Part shown: positions 42,308 through 49,821 of the stretch, in pieces
Position numbering within the stretch: the stretch's first letter is position 1
Layout: each line of letters begins with the position of its first letter
Notes under the pieces: generated by a model
Seen by the model: only the letters and a program-made list of their open reading frames with translations
The model's database searches: none
What the model was told of the DNA's origin: nothing
NCBI RefSeq assembly: GCF_002019665.1
Contig: NZ_KV917375.1
Location: 938,001-1,002,000 of the forward strand
DNA from: Sutcliffiella halmapala
Lineage (GTDB): Bacteria > Bacillota > Bacilli > Bacillales > Bacillaceae_I
Length of the DNA stretch: 64,000 bases
Direction: 5' to 3'
Program-made: the position numbers and the translations under genes

Positions 42308-43464
42308 AAAACAGAGTAGCGGTTCATGTGGAAAATTTACAACCATCTGGTATCCGACGTTTTTTTGATTTAGCGGCCAATATGGAGGGAGTTATTTCAT
42401 TAGGTGTAGGAGAACCAGACTTCGTTACATCGTGGGGTGTACGAGAAGCATGTATTACTTCCTTACAAAATGGTTATACCTCTTATACGGCCAATGCTGG
42501 TTTACTGGAGCTTCGAGTAGGGATTAGTAAATACTTAAAGCAACAATTCGACGTTACATATAGTGCAACCACAGATATTATTGTAACGGTTGGAGCGAGC
42601 CAAGCTTTAGATTTAGCTATTCGCGCAATTGTTGACCCAGGTGATGAAGTAATTGTGATTGAACCTAGCTTTGTTTCTTATGCTCCGTTAATTGAATTAG
42701 TTGGAGGGAGAGCCGTTCGCGTTGGAGCTGATGCCCAAAATGGTTTTTCGATACTTATGGATGATTTGGAAAGTGCTATAACAGATAGAACAAAAGCCAT
42801 TCTCCTTTGCTTCCCTAATAATCCAACAGGTACGATGTTAAGCAAAGAACAATTATTAGAAATTAGTTATTTAGTGGAAAAGTATGATTTGCTTGTATTG
42901 TCTGATGAAATTTATGCAGAGCTTTGCTTTGACACAAGTTTCACAAGCTTTCCTACTTTGCCAATGATGAAAGAGCGAACAATTCTAATCTCGGGCTTCT
43001 CAAAAGGTTTTGCTATGACAGGTTGGCGATTAGGCTTTGTAGCAGGTCCGACGGATATTATCGAGGCGATGTTGAAAATCCATCAATATGCGATGATGTG
43101 TGCCTCTACAATGGCTCAATACGGGGCAATAGAAGCATTGAAAAATGGCCGAAATGATATTGAAGAAATGAAAAAGAGTTATCGTAGAAGAAGAAATTAT
43201 TTTGTTTCATCTTTAAATGAAATCGGCTTACCTTGTCATCTTCCGGGTGGAGCATTCTATGCATTTCCTTCCATCCAACTTACGGGCTTAAGTTCTCAAG
43301 AATTTGCGGAACAACTTTTAATGGAAGAAAAGGTTGCGGTTGTACCTGGAGATGTATTTGGTGCGAGTGGTGAAGGATACGTCAGATGCTCCTATGCATC
43401 AAGTATGGAGCATCTTCAAGAAGCAATTAAAAGAATGGAACGCTTTGTGAAAAAATATCGCTAA
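42304..43464 (+). CDS. alaT: AlaT, alanine-type aminotransferase
   Basis: A 386-aa PLP-dependent class I aminotransferase. Key segments are LGVGEPDFVTSWGV, VTVGASQALDLAIRAI, LLCFPNNPTGTMLS with the conserved Asn, VLSDEIYAELCF with Asp and Tyr, SGFSKGFAMTGWRLGF with the PLP-binding Lys, and GEGYVRCSYA with the substrate Arg. It probably makes alanine from pyruvate and glutamate. It is coupled to alaR by the ATGA overlap. Confidence 0.9.
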   Translation: MKNRVAVHVENLQPSGIRRFFDLAANMEGVISLGVGEPDFVTSWGVREACITSLQNGYTSYTANAGLLELRVGISKYLKQQFDVTYSATTDIIVTVGASQALDLAIRAIVDPGDEVIVIEPSFVSYAPLIELVGGRAVRVGADAQNGFSILMDDLESAITDRTKAILLCFPNNPTGTMLSKEQLLEISYLVEKYDLLVLSDEIYAELCFDTSFTSFPTLPMMKERTILISGFSKGFAMTGWRLGFVAGPTDIIEAMLKIHQYAMMCASTMAQYGAIEALKNGRNDIEEMKKSYRRRRNYFVSSLNEIGLPCHLPGGAFYAFPSIQLTGLSSQEFAEQLLMEEKVAVVPGDVFGASGEGYVRCSYASSMEHLQEAIKRMERFVKKYR

Positions 43465-43491
43465 GTATAGTTGATTTAAACAGAAAAAAAG

Positions 43492-43520
43492 AGGGCCAAA
43501 TCCACCGTGGATTTGGCCCT
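43492..43520. terminator. Bidirectional terminator, alaT / XRE regulator
   Basis: AGGGCCAAATCCA and TGGATTTGGCCCT form a 13-bp perfect stem with a 3-nt loop; the minus-strand side ends in a T7 run, the plus side is weaker. Confidence 0.82.
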
Positions 43521-43624
43521 TAAAAAGGGGGAATACTAGAAAGCCTTGATACTTTTATTATTCCCGAAAGTTAATAAGATAAACATATTTTGAAAATTCT
43601 TTTATATTATCAGTTAAAAGTTTA

Positions 43625-43981
43625 TTACTTGTATTTTTTTTCATAAAGAACTTGCATAACCTTTAAGAAATCTTCATCAGAGAATTCCTTTGCTTTACGA
43701 AGGATTAATTTTGCTCGTTTTATCCCAACTTCTTGAATTAATTGTTCTAGTTCATGGTCCAATCCATGTGTATTAGTTTGGTTGATTGATTCTAATAATT
43801 CCGAAGCTGGAACGTCAAGTACTGTTGAAATCTTTAAAATTGTTTGTACATCGGGTACATGTTGGCCGCTTTCATACTTCTCAATTGTTGCCGTCCCTAC
43901 TCGCAATTTTAATGCTAGCTCATTTGTTGTCAGATTTGCACGTTCACGATATTGACGAATATTTTCTCCAATATTTTTCAT
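43625..43981 (-). CDS. XRE family helix-turn-helix regulator
   Basis: A 118-aa protein with an N-terminal Cro/CI-type DNA-binding domain: IGENIRQYRERANLTTNELALKLRVGTATIEKYESGQHVPDVQTILKISTVLDV. A C-terminal helical tail (LDHELEQLIQEVGIKRAKLILRKAKEFSDEDFLKVMQVLYEKK) could mediate dimerisation. AAGGAGCGATT precedes the ATG. It is transcribed away from yugI. Its target is unknown; autoregulation is common in the family. Confidence 0.85.
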   Translation of the reverse strand: MKNIGENIRQYRERANLTTNELALKLRVGTATIEKYESGQHVPDVQTILKISTVLDVPASELLESINQTNTHGLDHELEQLIQEVGIKRAKLILRKAKEFSDEDFLKVMQVLYEKKYK

Positions 43982-44275
43982 CTTAATCGCTCCTTATTTT
44001 CCTGTTTTATATCTTCATCATAGCACTCTTTTATTGGTAAAAGTTTGAACAATTATTGTTTTTTTCACGACATTTAATTTTAAGTATTTCTCTAATATAT
44101 ACACATAAAAAAGAATATAGTTGTGTTGATTTTGGATATATACGAAGAAATCCACGAATAATAAAATGACGGAAAGAAAAATGAAAAAGTATTTTTTGAA
44201 AAAAAGTAAAAAGTGTGGTATAATTTTTTATTGCGTTCAATGTGTATAAAAATTAAACTATTTAGGAGTGTTTTC

Positions 44276-44686
44276 ATGTCTGATAAATTTGCATTAGGTA
44301 GTGTTTTAACAGGAAAAGTAACAGGTATTCAACCTTACGGTGCGTTCGTAGCACTTGACGAAGAAACGCAAGGACTTGTTCATATTTCCGAAATTACTCA
44401 CGGTTATGTGAAAGATGTTAACGAACATTTAAAAATGGGCGATGAAGTTCAAGTAAAGGTTCTTTCTGTTGACGCTAAGTCTGGAAAAATCAGCTTATCT
44501 ATCAAAGCTACTCAAGAAGCACCTGCAGAAGCTCCAGCAGCAGCTGCACCAAGAAAACCTAAAAAGCGCCAAGCGACTGTAGTGAAAAACCATACAGAAA
44601 CACCAGTAGGCGGCTTTAACACTTTAAAAGACAAATTAGAAGAGTGGATTGAGCAATCTAACCGCGAAGATCTAATTAAAAAATAA
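44276..44686 (+). CDS. yugI: YugI, general stress protein 13, S1 RNA-binding domain
   Basis: A 136-aa protein with one S1 domain at residues 5-75: GSVLTGKVTGIQPYGAFVALDEETQGLVHISEI and VKVLSVDAKSGKISLSIKA. An Ala/Pro- and Lys/Arg-rich linker (EAPAEAPAAAAPRKPKKRQ) leads to a C-terminal GFNTLKDKLEEWIEQSN. It binds RNA or the ribosome; B. subtilis YugI is general stress protein 13. The ATG at 44276 follows TTAGGAG; the 21 upstream residues in frame are rejected. Confidence 0.9.
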   Translation: MSDKFALGSVLTGKVTGIQPYGAFVALDEETQGLVHISEITHGYVKDVNEHLKMGDEVQVKVLSVDAKSGKISLSIKATQEAPAEAPAAAAPRKPKKRQATVVKNHTETPVGGFNTLKDKLEEWIEQSNREDLIKK

Positions 44687-44703
44687 TAAAGATTTAAATG
44701 AGA

Positions 44704-44731
44704 CACCTACATTTTGTGGGTGTTTTTTTTG
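44704..44731 (+). terminator. Terminator of yugI
   Basis: ACACCTAC and GTGGGTGT pair with one wobble, followed by eight T. Confidence 0.8.
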
Positions 44732-44790
44732 TGTGGTTTTGGGGTTGGTTCTTTGGATGTTATTTGGGGGATGTTGTTTTCATAAAGAAA

Positions 44791-44820
44791 CCGCCTCTTT
44801 TGTATTGGGAAGAGGCGGCG
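44791..44820 (-). terminator. Terminator of yuzA
   Basis: CCGCCTCTT pairs with AAGAGGCGG; the minus strand continues TTTCTTT, 11 bp after the yuzA stop. Confidence 0.8.
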
Positions 44821-44830
44821 TGAGGTTTTG

Positions 44831-45064
44831 TTATCTGGTTGTTCTTGGCTCTATTTCTCTCTCGTGTTGTTCTGATGGTATGAAGAGTAGACCAAGGTTG
44901 ATGAGGCCTGCGATTCCTACTAGACCGTATATAATCCGAGATAGGGCTGCACCTTGTCCACCAAAGATCGCTGCTACTAAGTCGAATTGGAAGAAGCCGA
45001 TTAGCCCCCAATTTATTGCACCAATAATGGTTAATACTAAAGCAATACGTTGAATTGTGCTCAT
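44831..45064 (-). CDS. yuzA: YuzA, DUF378 membrane protein
   Basis: A 77-aa protein of the DUF378 family with two membrane helices: RIALVLTIIGAINWGLIGFFQFDLVAAIFG and IIYGLVGIAGLINLGLLFI. The INWGL/FDLV pattern is the family hallmark. The C-terminal tail is charged (EQHEREIEPRTTR). AAGGAGGGA precedes the ATG. The function is unknown. Confidence 0.85.
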   Translation of the reverse strand: MSTIQRIALVLTIIGAINWGLIGFFQFDLVAAIFGGQGAALSRIIYGLVGIAGLINLGLLFIPSEQHEREIEPRTTR

Positions 45065-45233
45065 AACATTCCCTCCTTGAGAATATAAGTGCTTCCTTTA
45101 TATAATTTGTAAGTATGAAAAAAATATTCATAAACGATGTAAAAATGTTAGAAGCTAGCATAGATATCAAGCTAATTCTTTGCAAGGGATGGATAAATCA
45201 GCCATAATCAGTGAAAAAGGGAGGGGTTTAATC

Positions 45234-46397
45234 ATGGAAAATTTCACGTTTTATAATCCAACTAAATTGATTTTTGGAACAGGGCAACTTGGGGTGCTTC
45301 CACAAGAAATGGAGAAGTACGGGAAGAATGTACTGCTTGTATATGGTGGAGGAAGCATCAAAAAGAGTGGTCTTTATACGGAAGTGGTAGATGTTTTACA
45401 TAAAGCTGGAGCGACAATTACAGAACTATCGGGCGTAGAACCGAATCCCCGTCTAACTACAGTAAAAAAAGGGGTTCAATTATGCCGTGAAAATAGCATT
45501 GATTTCATCTTAGCGGTTGGTGGAGGAAGTGTTATTGATTGCACGAAGGCGATTGCTGCAGGCGCGAAATATTCAGGGGATGTTTGGGATATTGTGCTTA
45601 GAAAGCATATTGCAACGGAGGCAATTCCATTTGGAACGGTCTTAACTTTAGCAGCTACAGGGTCGGAGATGAATTCAGGATCCGTTATTACAAACTGGGA
45701 AACACAAGAAAAGTATGGATGGGGTAGTCCAGTTACATTTCCGCAATTTTCTATCCTGGATCCTAAGAACACATTTACGGTTCCGTTAGACCACACCGTA
45801 TACGGTATTGTTGACATGATGTCCCATGTGCTTGAACAATACTTTCATCAACCCACTAATGCACCATTGCAAGATAGAATGTGTGAGTCCGTATTACTAA
45901 CAGTGATGGAGGCAGCGCCTAAATTGTTAGAAGACCTTGAAAGTTACGAGCATCGCGAAACCATTCTTTACAATGGAACGATTGCTTTAAATGGAATGCT
46001 TCAAATGGGTTATCGAGGAGATTGGGCAACACATGGTATTGAGCATGCAGTCTCTGCAATTTATGACATTCCTCATGCTGGTGGTTTAGCTATTCTCTTC
46101 CCGAACTGGATGATGCATGCATTAGATGAGAATGTCGAACGCTTTAAGCAGTTAGCCGTTCGCGTGTTTGGCGTGCAAGACACAGGTACTGAGGATCGTG
46201 AAGTAGCGCTTGAAGGTATAAGAAGGCTTCGCGAGTTTTGGACCAGCCTAGGGGCACCTACGCGTTTAGCTGATTATACAATAGATGACACCCATATTGA
46301 AAAAATGGCTGAACATGTCATGTCTAGAGGTCCTGTAGGGAATTTTAAATCACTATCTTATGAAGATGTAAAAGCTATTTTGATAGCATCATTATAA
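45234..46397 (+). CDS. yugJ: Iron-containing alcohol dehydrogenase, YugJ
   Basis: A 387-aa group III alcohol dehydrogenase (NADH/NADPH-dependent butanol dehydrogenase type). GGGSIKKSG and [16 protein letters not shown] bind the cofactor; metal ligands lie in [12 protein letters not shown] and in [27 protein letters not shown]. It reduces aldehydes or oxidises alcohols; the true substrate is unknown. The ATG at 45234 follows GGGAGGGG, and the length equals B. subtilis YugJ. Eighteen upstream in-frame residues are excluded. Confidence 0.9.
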   Translation: MENFTFYNPTKLIFGTGQLGVLPQEMEKYGKNVLLVYGGGSIKKSGLYTEVVDVLHKAGATITELSGVEPNPRLTTVKKGVQLCRENSIDFILAVGGGSVIDCTKAIAAGAKYSGDVWDIVLRKHIATEAIPFGTVLTLAATGSEMNSGSVITNWETQEKYGWGSPVTFPQFSILDPKNTFTVPLDHTVYGIVDMMSHVLEQYFHQPTNAPLQDRMCESVLLTVMEAAPKLLEDLESYEHRETILYNGTIALNGMLQMGYRGDWATHGIEHAVSAIYDIPHAGGLAILFPNWMMHALDENVERFKQLAVRVFGVQDTGTEDREVALEGIRRLREFWTSLGAPTRLADYTIDDTHIEKMAEHVMSRGPVGNFKSLSYEDVKAILIASL

Positions 46398-46422
46398 AAG
46401 GCTTATGAAAAGAGGCATATAA

Positions 46423-46457
46423 AAAAACAGCTAACGAATTTCGCGTTAGCTGTTTTT
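46423..46457. terminator. Bidirectional terminator, yugJ / mrp operon
   Basis: AAAACAGCTAACG pairs with CGTTAGCTGTTTT around a short loop; A/T tracts on both sides. The mrpG stop codon lies inside it. Confidence 0.88.
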
Positions 46458-46817
46458 CATTTCTTGAACCGTCTTTGGTTTTTCTTTTGTTTTTAAATCA
46501 TCTTGAACTGAGTTCTTCCAAAGAGGAACTTTGGAATAGTAAGCAGCTCTCGTTACTAAGTGTCCTGCTACAGGTCCAGTAATAAATACGAAAACGATTC
46601 CTAACACGACTCTTGCACTAAAATAGTTATCGGCAAACCAAAAATATAACAAAGTAGCTAATAGTACTAAGAGAACACCAAGCGTGGCGCTTTTGGAGGC
46701 TGCATGGCTGCGACAATAAATATCTGGAAGGCGTAATAGCCCTAATGTTGTAACTAAGCTTAGGAGAGAACCTAATAAGACAATCAACCCGATAAAAATA
46801 CTAATTGTTTCGGTCAT
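46446..46817 (-). CDS. mrpG: Na+/H+ antiporter subunit G
   Basis: A 123-aa subunit of the seven-part Mrp antiporter with three helices: IFIGLIVLLGSLLSLVTTLGLLRLPDIYCRSHAASKSATLGVLLVLLATLLYFWF and VVLGIVFVFITGPVAGHLVTRAAY. LRLPDIYxRxHAASK is the MnhG/PhaG signature. It overlaps mrpF by 17 bp. The charged C-terminal tail (DDLKTKEKPKTVQEMKNS) is ordinary for the family. It is the last gene of the operon. Confidence 0.92.
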   Translation of the reverse strand: MTETISIFIGLIVLLGSLLSLVTTLGLLRLPDIYCRSHAASKSATLGVLLVLLATLLYFWFADNYFSARVVLGIVFVFITGPVAGHLVTRAAYYSKVPLWKNSVQDDLKTKEKPKTVQEMKNS

Positions 46818-47097
46818 ATTCGATTATCTCTCCTTTCTGTAAAAACTTAGAAAATGCAACTGTTCCTACAAATGCAATAACCCCAATGAGAAGGATGACT
46901 TCAAGGAAAGCATCAGTTCTAAGCATAATAGATGTGATGGCTGTAATAGCAATCAAATTTATCCCAATTGAATCAAGCGCTAATACACGATCCGGAATGG
47001 ATGGCCCCTTGATGACTCGATAGACAAGACCTAATGAAGAGATAGAAAAAAACAATAAACTAATAGTAAGTAAAGTATCTAAAGGAGTCTCAAACAT
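46801..47097 (-). CDS. mrpF: Na+/H+ antiporter subunit F
   Basis: A 98-aa subunit with three helices (LDTLLTISLLFFSISSLGLVYRVI, LALDSIGINLIAITAITSIML, FLEVILLIGVIAFVGTVAF). GPSIPDRVLALDSIG is the MnhF/PhaF signature, containing the conserved Asp proposed to act in ion or bile-salt transport. It follows mrpE directly with no intergenic base. Confidence 0.92.
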   Translation of the reverse strand: MFETPLDTLLTISLLFFSISSLGLVYRVIKGPSIPDRVLALDSIGINLIAITAITSIMLRTDAFLEVILLIGVIAFVGTVAFSKFLQKGEIIEYDRNN

Positions 47098-47574
47098 TTA
47101 TCTTGTCACCTCCATAATCGCCTTTTCAAAGCTATTTTTTATATCCATCACAGCTTGATCGACATCTGGAATATTGATGGCATGGATGTATAGTACTTTA
47201 TTATCATCGGAGATATCCATCACTACCGTTCCAGGGGTTAAGGTAATCAAAAGGGAAAGTAAAGTAATTTCCCAGTCGCTTTTTAACTCGGTGGGCATCG
47301 CAAAAATGCCGGGTTTAATATCTAATTTCGGACGTAATATATCTCGAATAACTTGAATGTTAGCTAAAAGTAATTCTCTTAAGAAAAGATAAAATAGCTT
47401 TCCTATTGCTATTATTCTTTCAAAATAAAATCGGCCAGGAATGAAGCGGCGCATCATAAAAATGATCACTACCCCCCAGAAATAACCGACAAAGAAAGAG
47501 GGGAAGCTCCAATCATTTTTTAGAAACATCCAGGTGAGTGCAATAATTATATTAATTAAAATTTGAAAAGCCAT
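47098..47574 (-). CDS. mrpE: Na+/H+ antiporter subunit E
   Basis: A 158-aa subunit with an N-terminal membrane pair (FQILINIIIALTWMFL, FPSFFVGYFWGVVIIFMMRRF) and a cytoplasmic C-terminus (ITLTPGTVVMDISDDNKVLYIHAI), the MnhE/PhaE pattern. It is needed for assembly of the complex in characterised systems. It stops adjacent to mrpF and starts 6 bp after mrpD. Confidence 0.92.
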   Translation of the reverse strand: MAFQILINIIIALTWMFLKNDWSFPSFFVGYFWGVVIIFMMRRFIPGRFYFERIIAIGKLFYLFLRELLLANIQVIRDILRPKLDIKPGIFAMPTELKSDWEITLLSLLITLTPGTVVMDISDDNKVLYIHAINIPDVDQAVMDIKNSFEKAIMEVTR

Positions 47575-47580
47575 TAGAAA

Positions 47581-49062
47581 CTACTCCTTTAAAACTGCTT
47601 GGATATAGATGGAAGGATCCATCAGTGTTTCTGCTGCCTGCCATACATATGGATAAACAAATTCGGCTCCTAAACCAAGGAAGGCAGAAATTGCGATAAG
47701 TATGACAGATGGATAAATGAGTCCTTTAGTTGAACCTTTTTCCTCTGCTTCAGAGAGTACTTCCTCTTTGAAGAAGCAATTCATAAAAATTTTCATGACG
47801 GATAAAAGTACTAGTAAACTAGATAGCAACATGATCGCTACAAATACATAATGTCCGCCACTTAGTCCACCATCCACTAACATCACTTTCCCTACAAATC
47901 CACTCAATGGAGGAATACCAGCGAGTGCTAGGGATGCGGTGAAAAACAGCCAGCCTAATAAAGGATGGCGTTTAATCATCCCGCCCATTTGTTTAATCTT
48001 ATCTGTACCAGTGACAACGAACATTGCTCCAGCTAACAAGAATAACGCGCCTTTTATTACCATGTCGTGAATTAGATAATAAATGGCACCGGCATATCCA
48101 GTTTCAGTTGCCATCGCTAGTCCGTAAATGATGACTCCTATTGCTGTCACAATATTGTATATCAATATTTTTTTTACATCCCAATAAGCCATTGCGCCAA
48201 TCGCTCCAACCAAAATGGTGATTCCCGCTAATACAGCGATAATCAGATGGGTAATTTCTGGTTCGTGATAGAAAATTAGCGTAAAGATGCGGAAAATAGC
48301 GTAAACCCCTACCTTAGTTAATAATGCTCCAAAAAGTGCGGTTATCGGGTAAGGAGGAGCTTGGTAAGAACCTGGTAGCCAGAAATAAAGTGGGAAAATC
48401 CCGCCTTTTAGCCCAAATACTATTAAAAATAAAATGGCGATGACAGTCAGTAAGCCTGTTTGACCAGATTCTGCTACTCTGCTTGAAATATCAGCCATAT
48501 TTAACGTGCCTATGACTCCATATAGGTAAGCAAGCGCTATAACGAATAAAGCAGATGAGATAATGTTCACAAGTAGGTATTTAAGAGACTCTCGAAGCTG
48601 AATGCGAGTACCACCTATCACTATTAATGCGTAGGATGATATTAACATTACCTCAAAGAATACAAATAAGTTGAAGATATCACCGGTTAAAAATGCACCC
48701 ATTACACCAGTAATTAAGAATTGTGTAAAGGCATAGTAGAAATAGTTCTCTCGTTCTTTTCCGATGGAACGGAATGCAAACAATACACAAGTGAAACTAA
48801 CGATAACACCTGTTAAAACTAATAGAGAAGAAAACATATCAGCTACTAGTACAATTCCGAATGGAGGTCGCCAACTTCCTACCTCTAAAGTTTGTATCCC
48901 ATTTGTAAATACTGTTTGAACTAATACGAATGAGGCAATTGTTGTTAAAGATAACGCAATCACACTAATCACTTTTTGTAGCTTTAGCTTTTTAGGGAAA
49001 AGCAAAAGAAGTGTCCCTGTAATTAAAGGGATTAGTATGGGTAAAATTACTAAGTTATTCAT
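47581..49062 (-). CDS. mrpD: Na+/H+ antiporter subunit D
   Basis: A 493-aa complex-I NuoM/NuoN-like proton-translocating subunit with about 14 helices. The conserved Glu on a helix is in FVFFEVMLISSYAL, with Lys residues in GLKGGIFPLYFWLPGSYQAPP and KVGVYAIFRI. The ATG at 49062 (MNNLVILPIL) is preferred because GGGGAAA precedes it, and the length equals B. subtilis MrpD. It overlaps mrpC by 8 bp. Confidence 0.93.
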   Translation of the reverse strand: MNNLVILPILIPLITGTLLLLFPKKLKLQKVISVIALSLTTIASFVLVQTVFTNGIQTLEVGSWRPPFGIVLVADMFSSLLVLTGVIVSFTCVLFAFRSIGKERENYFYYAFTQFLITGVMGAFLTGDIFNLFVFFEVMLISSYALIVIGGTRIQLRESLKYLLVNIISSALFVIALAYLYGVIGTLNMADISSRVAESGQTGLLTVIAILFLIVFGLKGGIFPLYFWLPGSYQAPPYPITALFGALLTKVGVYAIFRIFTLIFYHEPEITHLIIAVLAGITILVGAIGAMAYWDVKKILIYNIVTAIGVIIYGLAMATETGYAGAIYYLIHDMVIKGALFLLAGAMFVVTGTDKIKQMGGMIKRHPLLGWLFFTASLALAGIPPLSGFVGKVMLVDGGLSGGHYVFVAIMLLSSLLVLLSVMKIFMNCFFKEEVLSEAEEKGSTKGLIYPSVILIAISAFLGLGAEFVYPYVWQAAETLMDPSIYIQAVLKE

Positions 49063-49396
49063 GATTATCATTTCCCCTTAATTGATCCATATCGTCTGTC
49101 TTCAGTTCTTGATATGCACGATAAGCCAGTACGAGTAAAAAGGAGGTAACACCGAAAGCAATAACAATTGCTGTTAATATTAGTGCTTGTGGAAGCGGGT
49201 CTGTATAGACATCTGCTTCTTGTCCAAGCAAGGGTGCTGCTCCACTCTTTAACCCACCCATCGTTAAAAGGAAAAGGTGAGCGCCGTGTGATAAGAGTAC
49301 GGTTCCAAATATAATTCTCAAAATACTTTTTGATAGCATTAGATAGGTAGCAGTTGCAATTAAGATGCCTGCTACTACTGTCATTAATAGTTCCAT
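49055..49396 (-). CDS. mrpC: Na+/H+ antiporter subunit C
   Basis: A 113-aa NuoK-like subunit with three helices: LLMTVVAGILIATATYLMLS, IIFGTVLLSHGAHLFLLTMGG and LPQALILTAIVIAFGVTSFLLVLAYR. The DPLPQALILTAIVIAF motif is typical of MnhC/PhaC antiporter subunits. Its start overlaps the mrpB stop by one base. Confidence 0.92.
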   Translation of the reverse strand: MELLMTVVAGILIATATYLMLSKSILRIIFGTVLLSHGAHLFLLTMGGLKSGAAPLLGQEADVYTDPLPQALILTAIVIAFGVTSFLLVLAYRAYQELKTDDMDQLRGNDNHE

Positions 49397-49821
49397 TATT
49401 CGCTCTCTCCAATCGTTTGAATAATGGTCATCGCTACACCGACAACAACTAAGTAAACACCTAAATCAAAGGCTAAAGTAGAAGCAATCGCGGTTTCTCC
49501 AAGGATAGGTAACTCAATATAGTCAAAAGTATGAGTTAAAAAAGGAACATCAAAAAAGAATGAACCGACCCCTGTTAAAATAGAAATTAACAATCCACTT
49601 GCAGCTACTGTTAAAAAATTTATCGGAAAAACTTTTTTTATCGTTTTTAAGTCAAATGCCAATAGTAACAGAACTAGGGCTGCTGATGTCATTAATCCTC
49701 CAATAAAGCCTCCGCCAGGCGTATAATGTCCGGCAAAGAATAGGTAAAAGGAGAAGATGATAATGATAAAAGCTAAAATAGTGGTGACGGTTTGCAAAAT
49801 CAAATCATTTACTTTCACCAT
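49396..49821 (-). CDS. mrpB: Na+/H+ antiporter subunit B
   Basis: A 141-aa MnhB-domain subunit with four helices: ILQTVTTILAFIIIIFSFYLFFAGHYTPGGGFIGGLMTSAALVLLLLAF carries the family motif GHYTPGGGFxGG. It ends YLVVVGVAMTIIQTI. It overlaps the end of mrpA by 17 bp. Confidence 0.92.
   Translation of the reverse strand: MVKVNDLILQTVTTILAFIIIIFSFYLFFAGHYTPGGGFIGGLMTSAALVLLLLAFDLKTIKKVFPINFLTVAASGLLISILTGVGSFFFDVPFLTHTFDYIELPILGETAIASTLAFDLGVYLVVVGVAMTIIQTIGESE

Noticed and set aside
44733-45053. 106-codon plus-strand frame opposite yuzA
   Set aside because: YuzA on the minus strand has the DUF378 pattern, ribosome-binding site and terminator; the plus frame has none.
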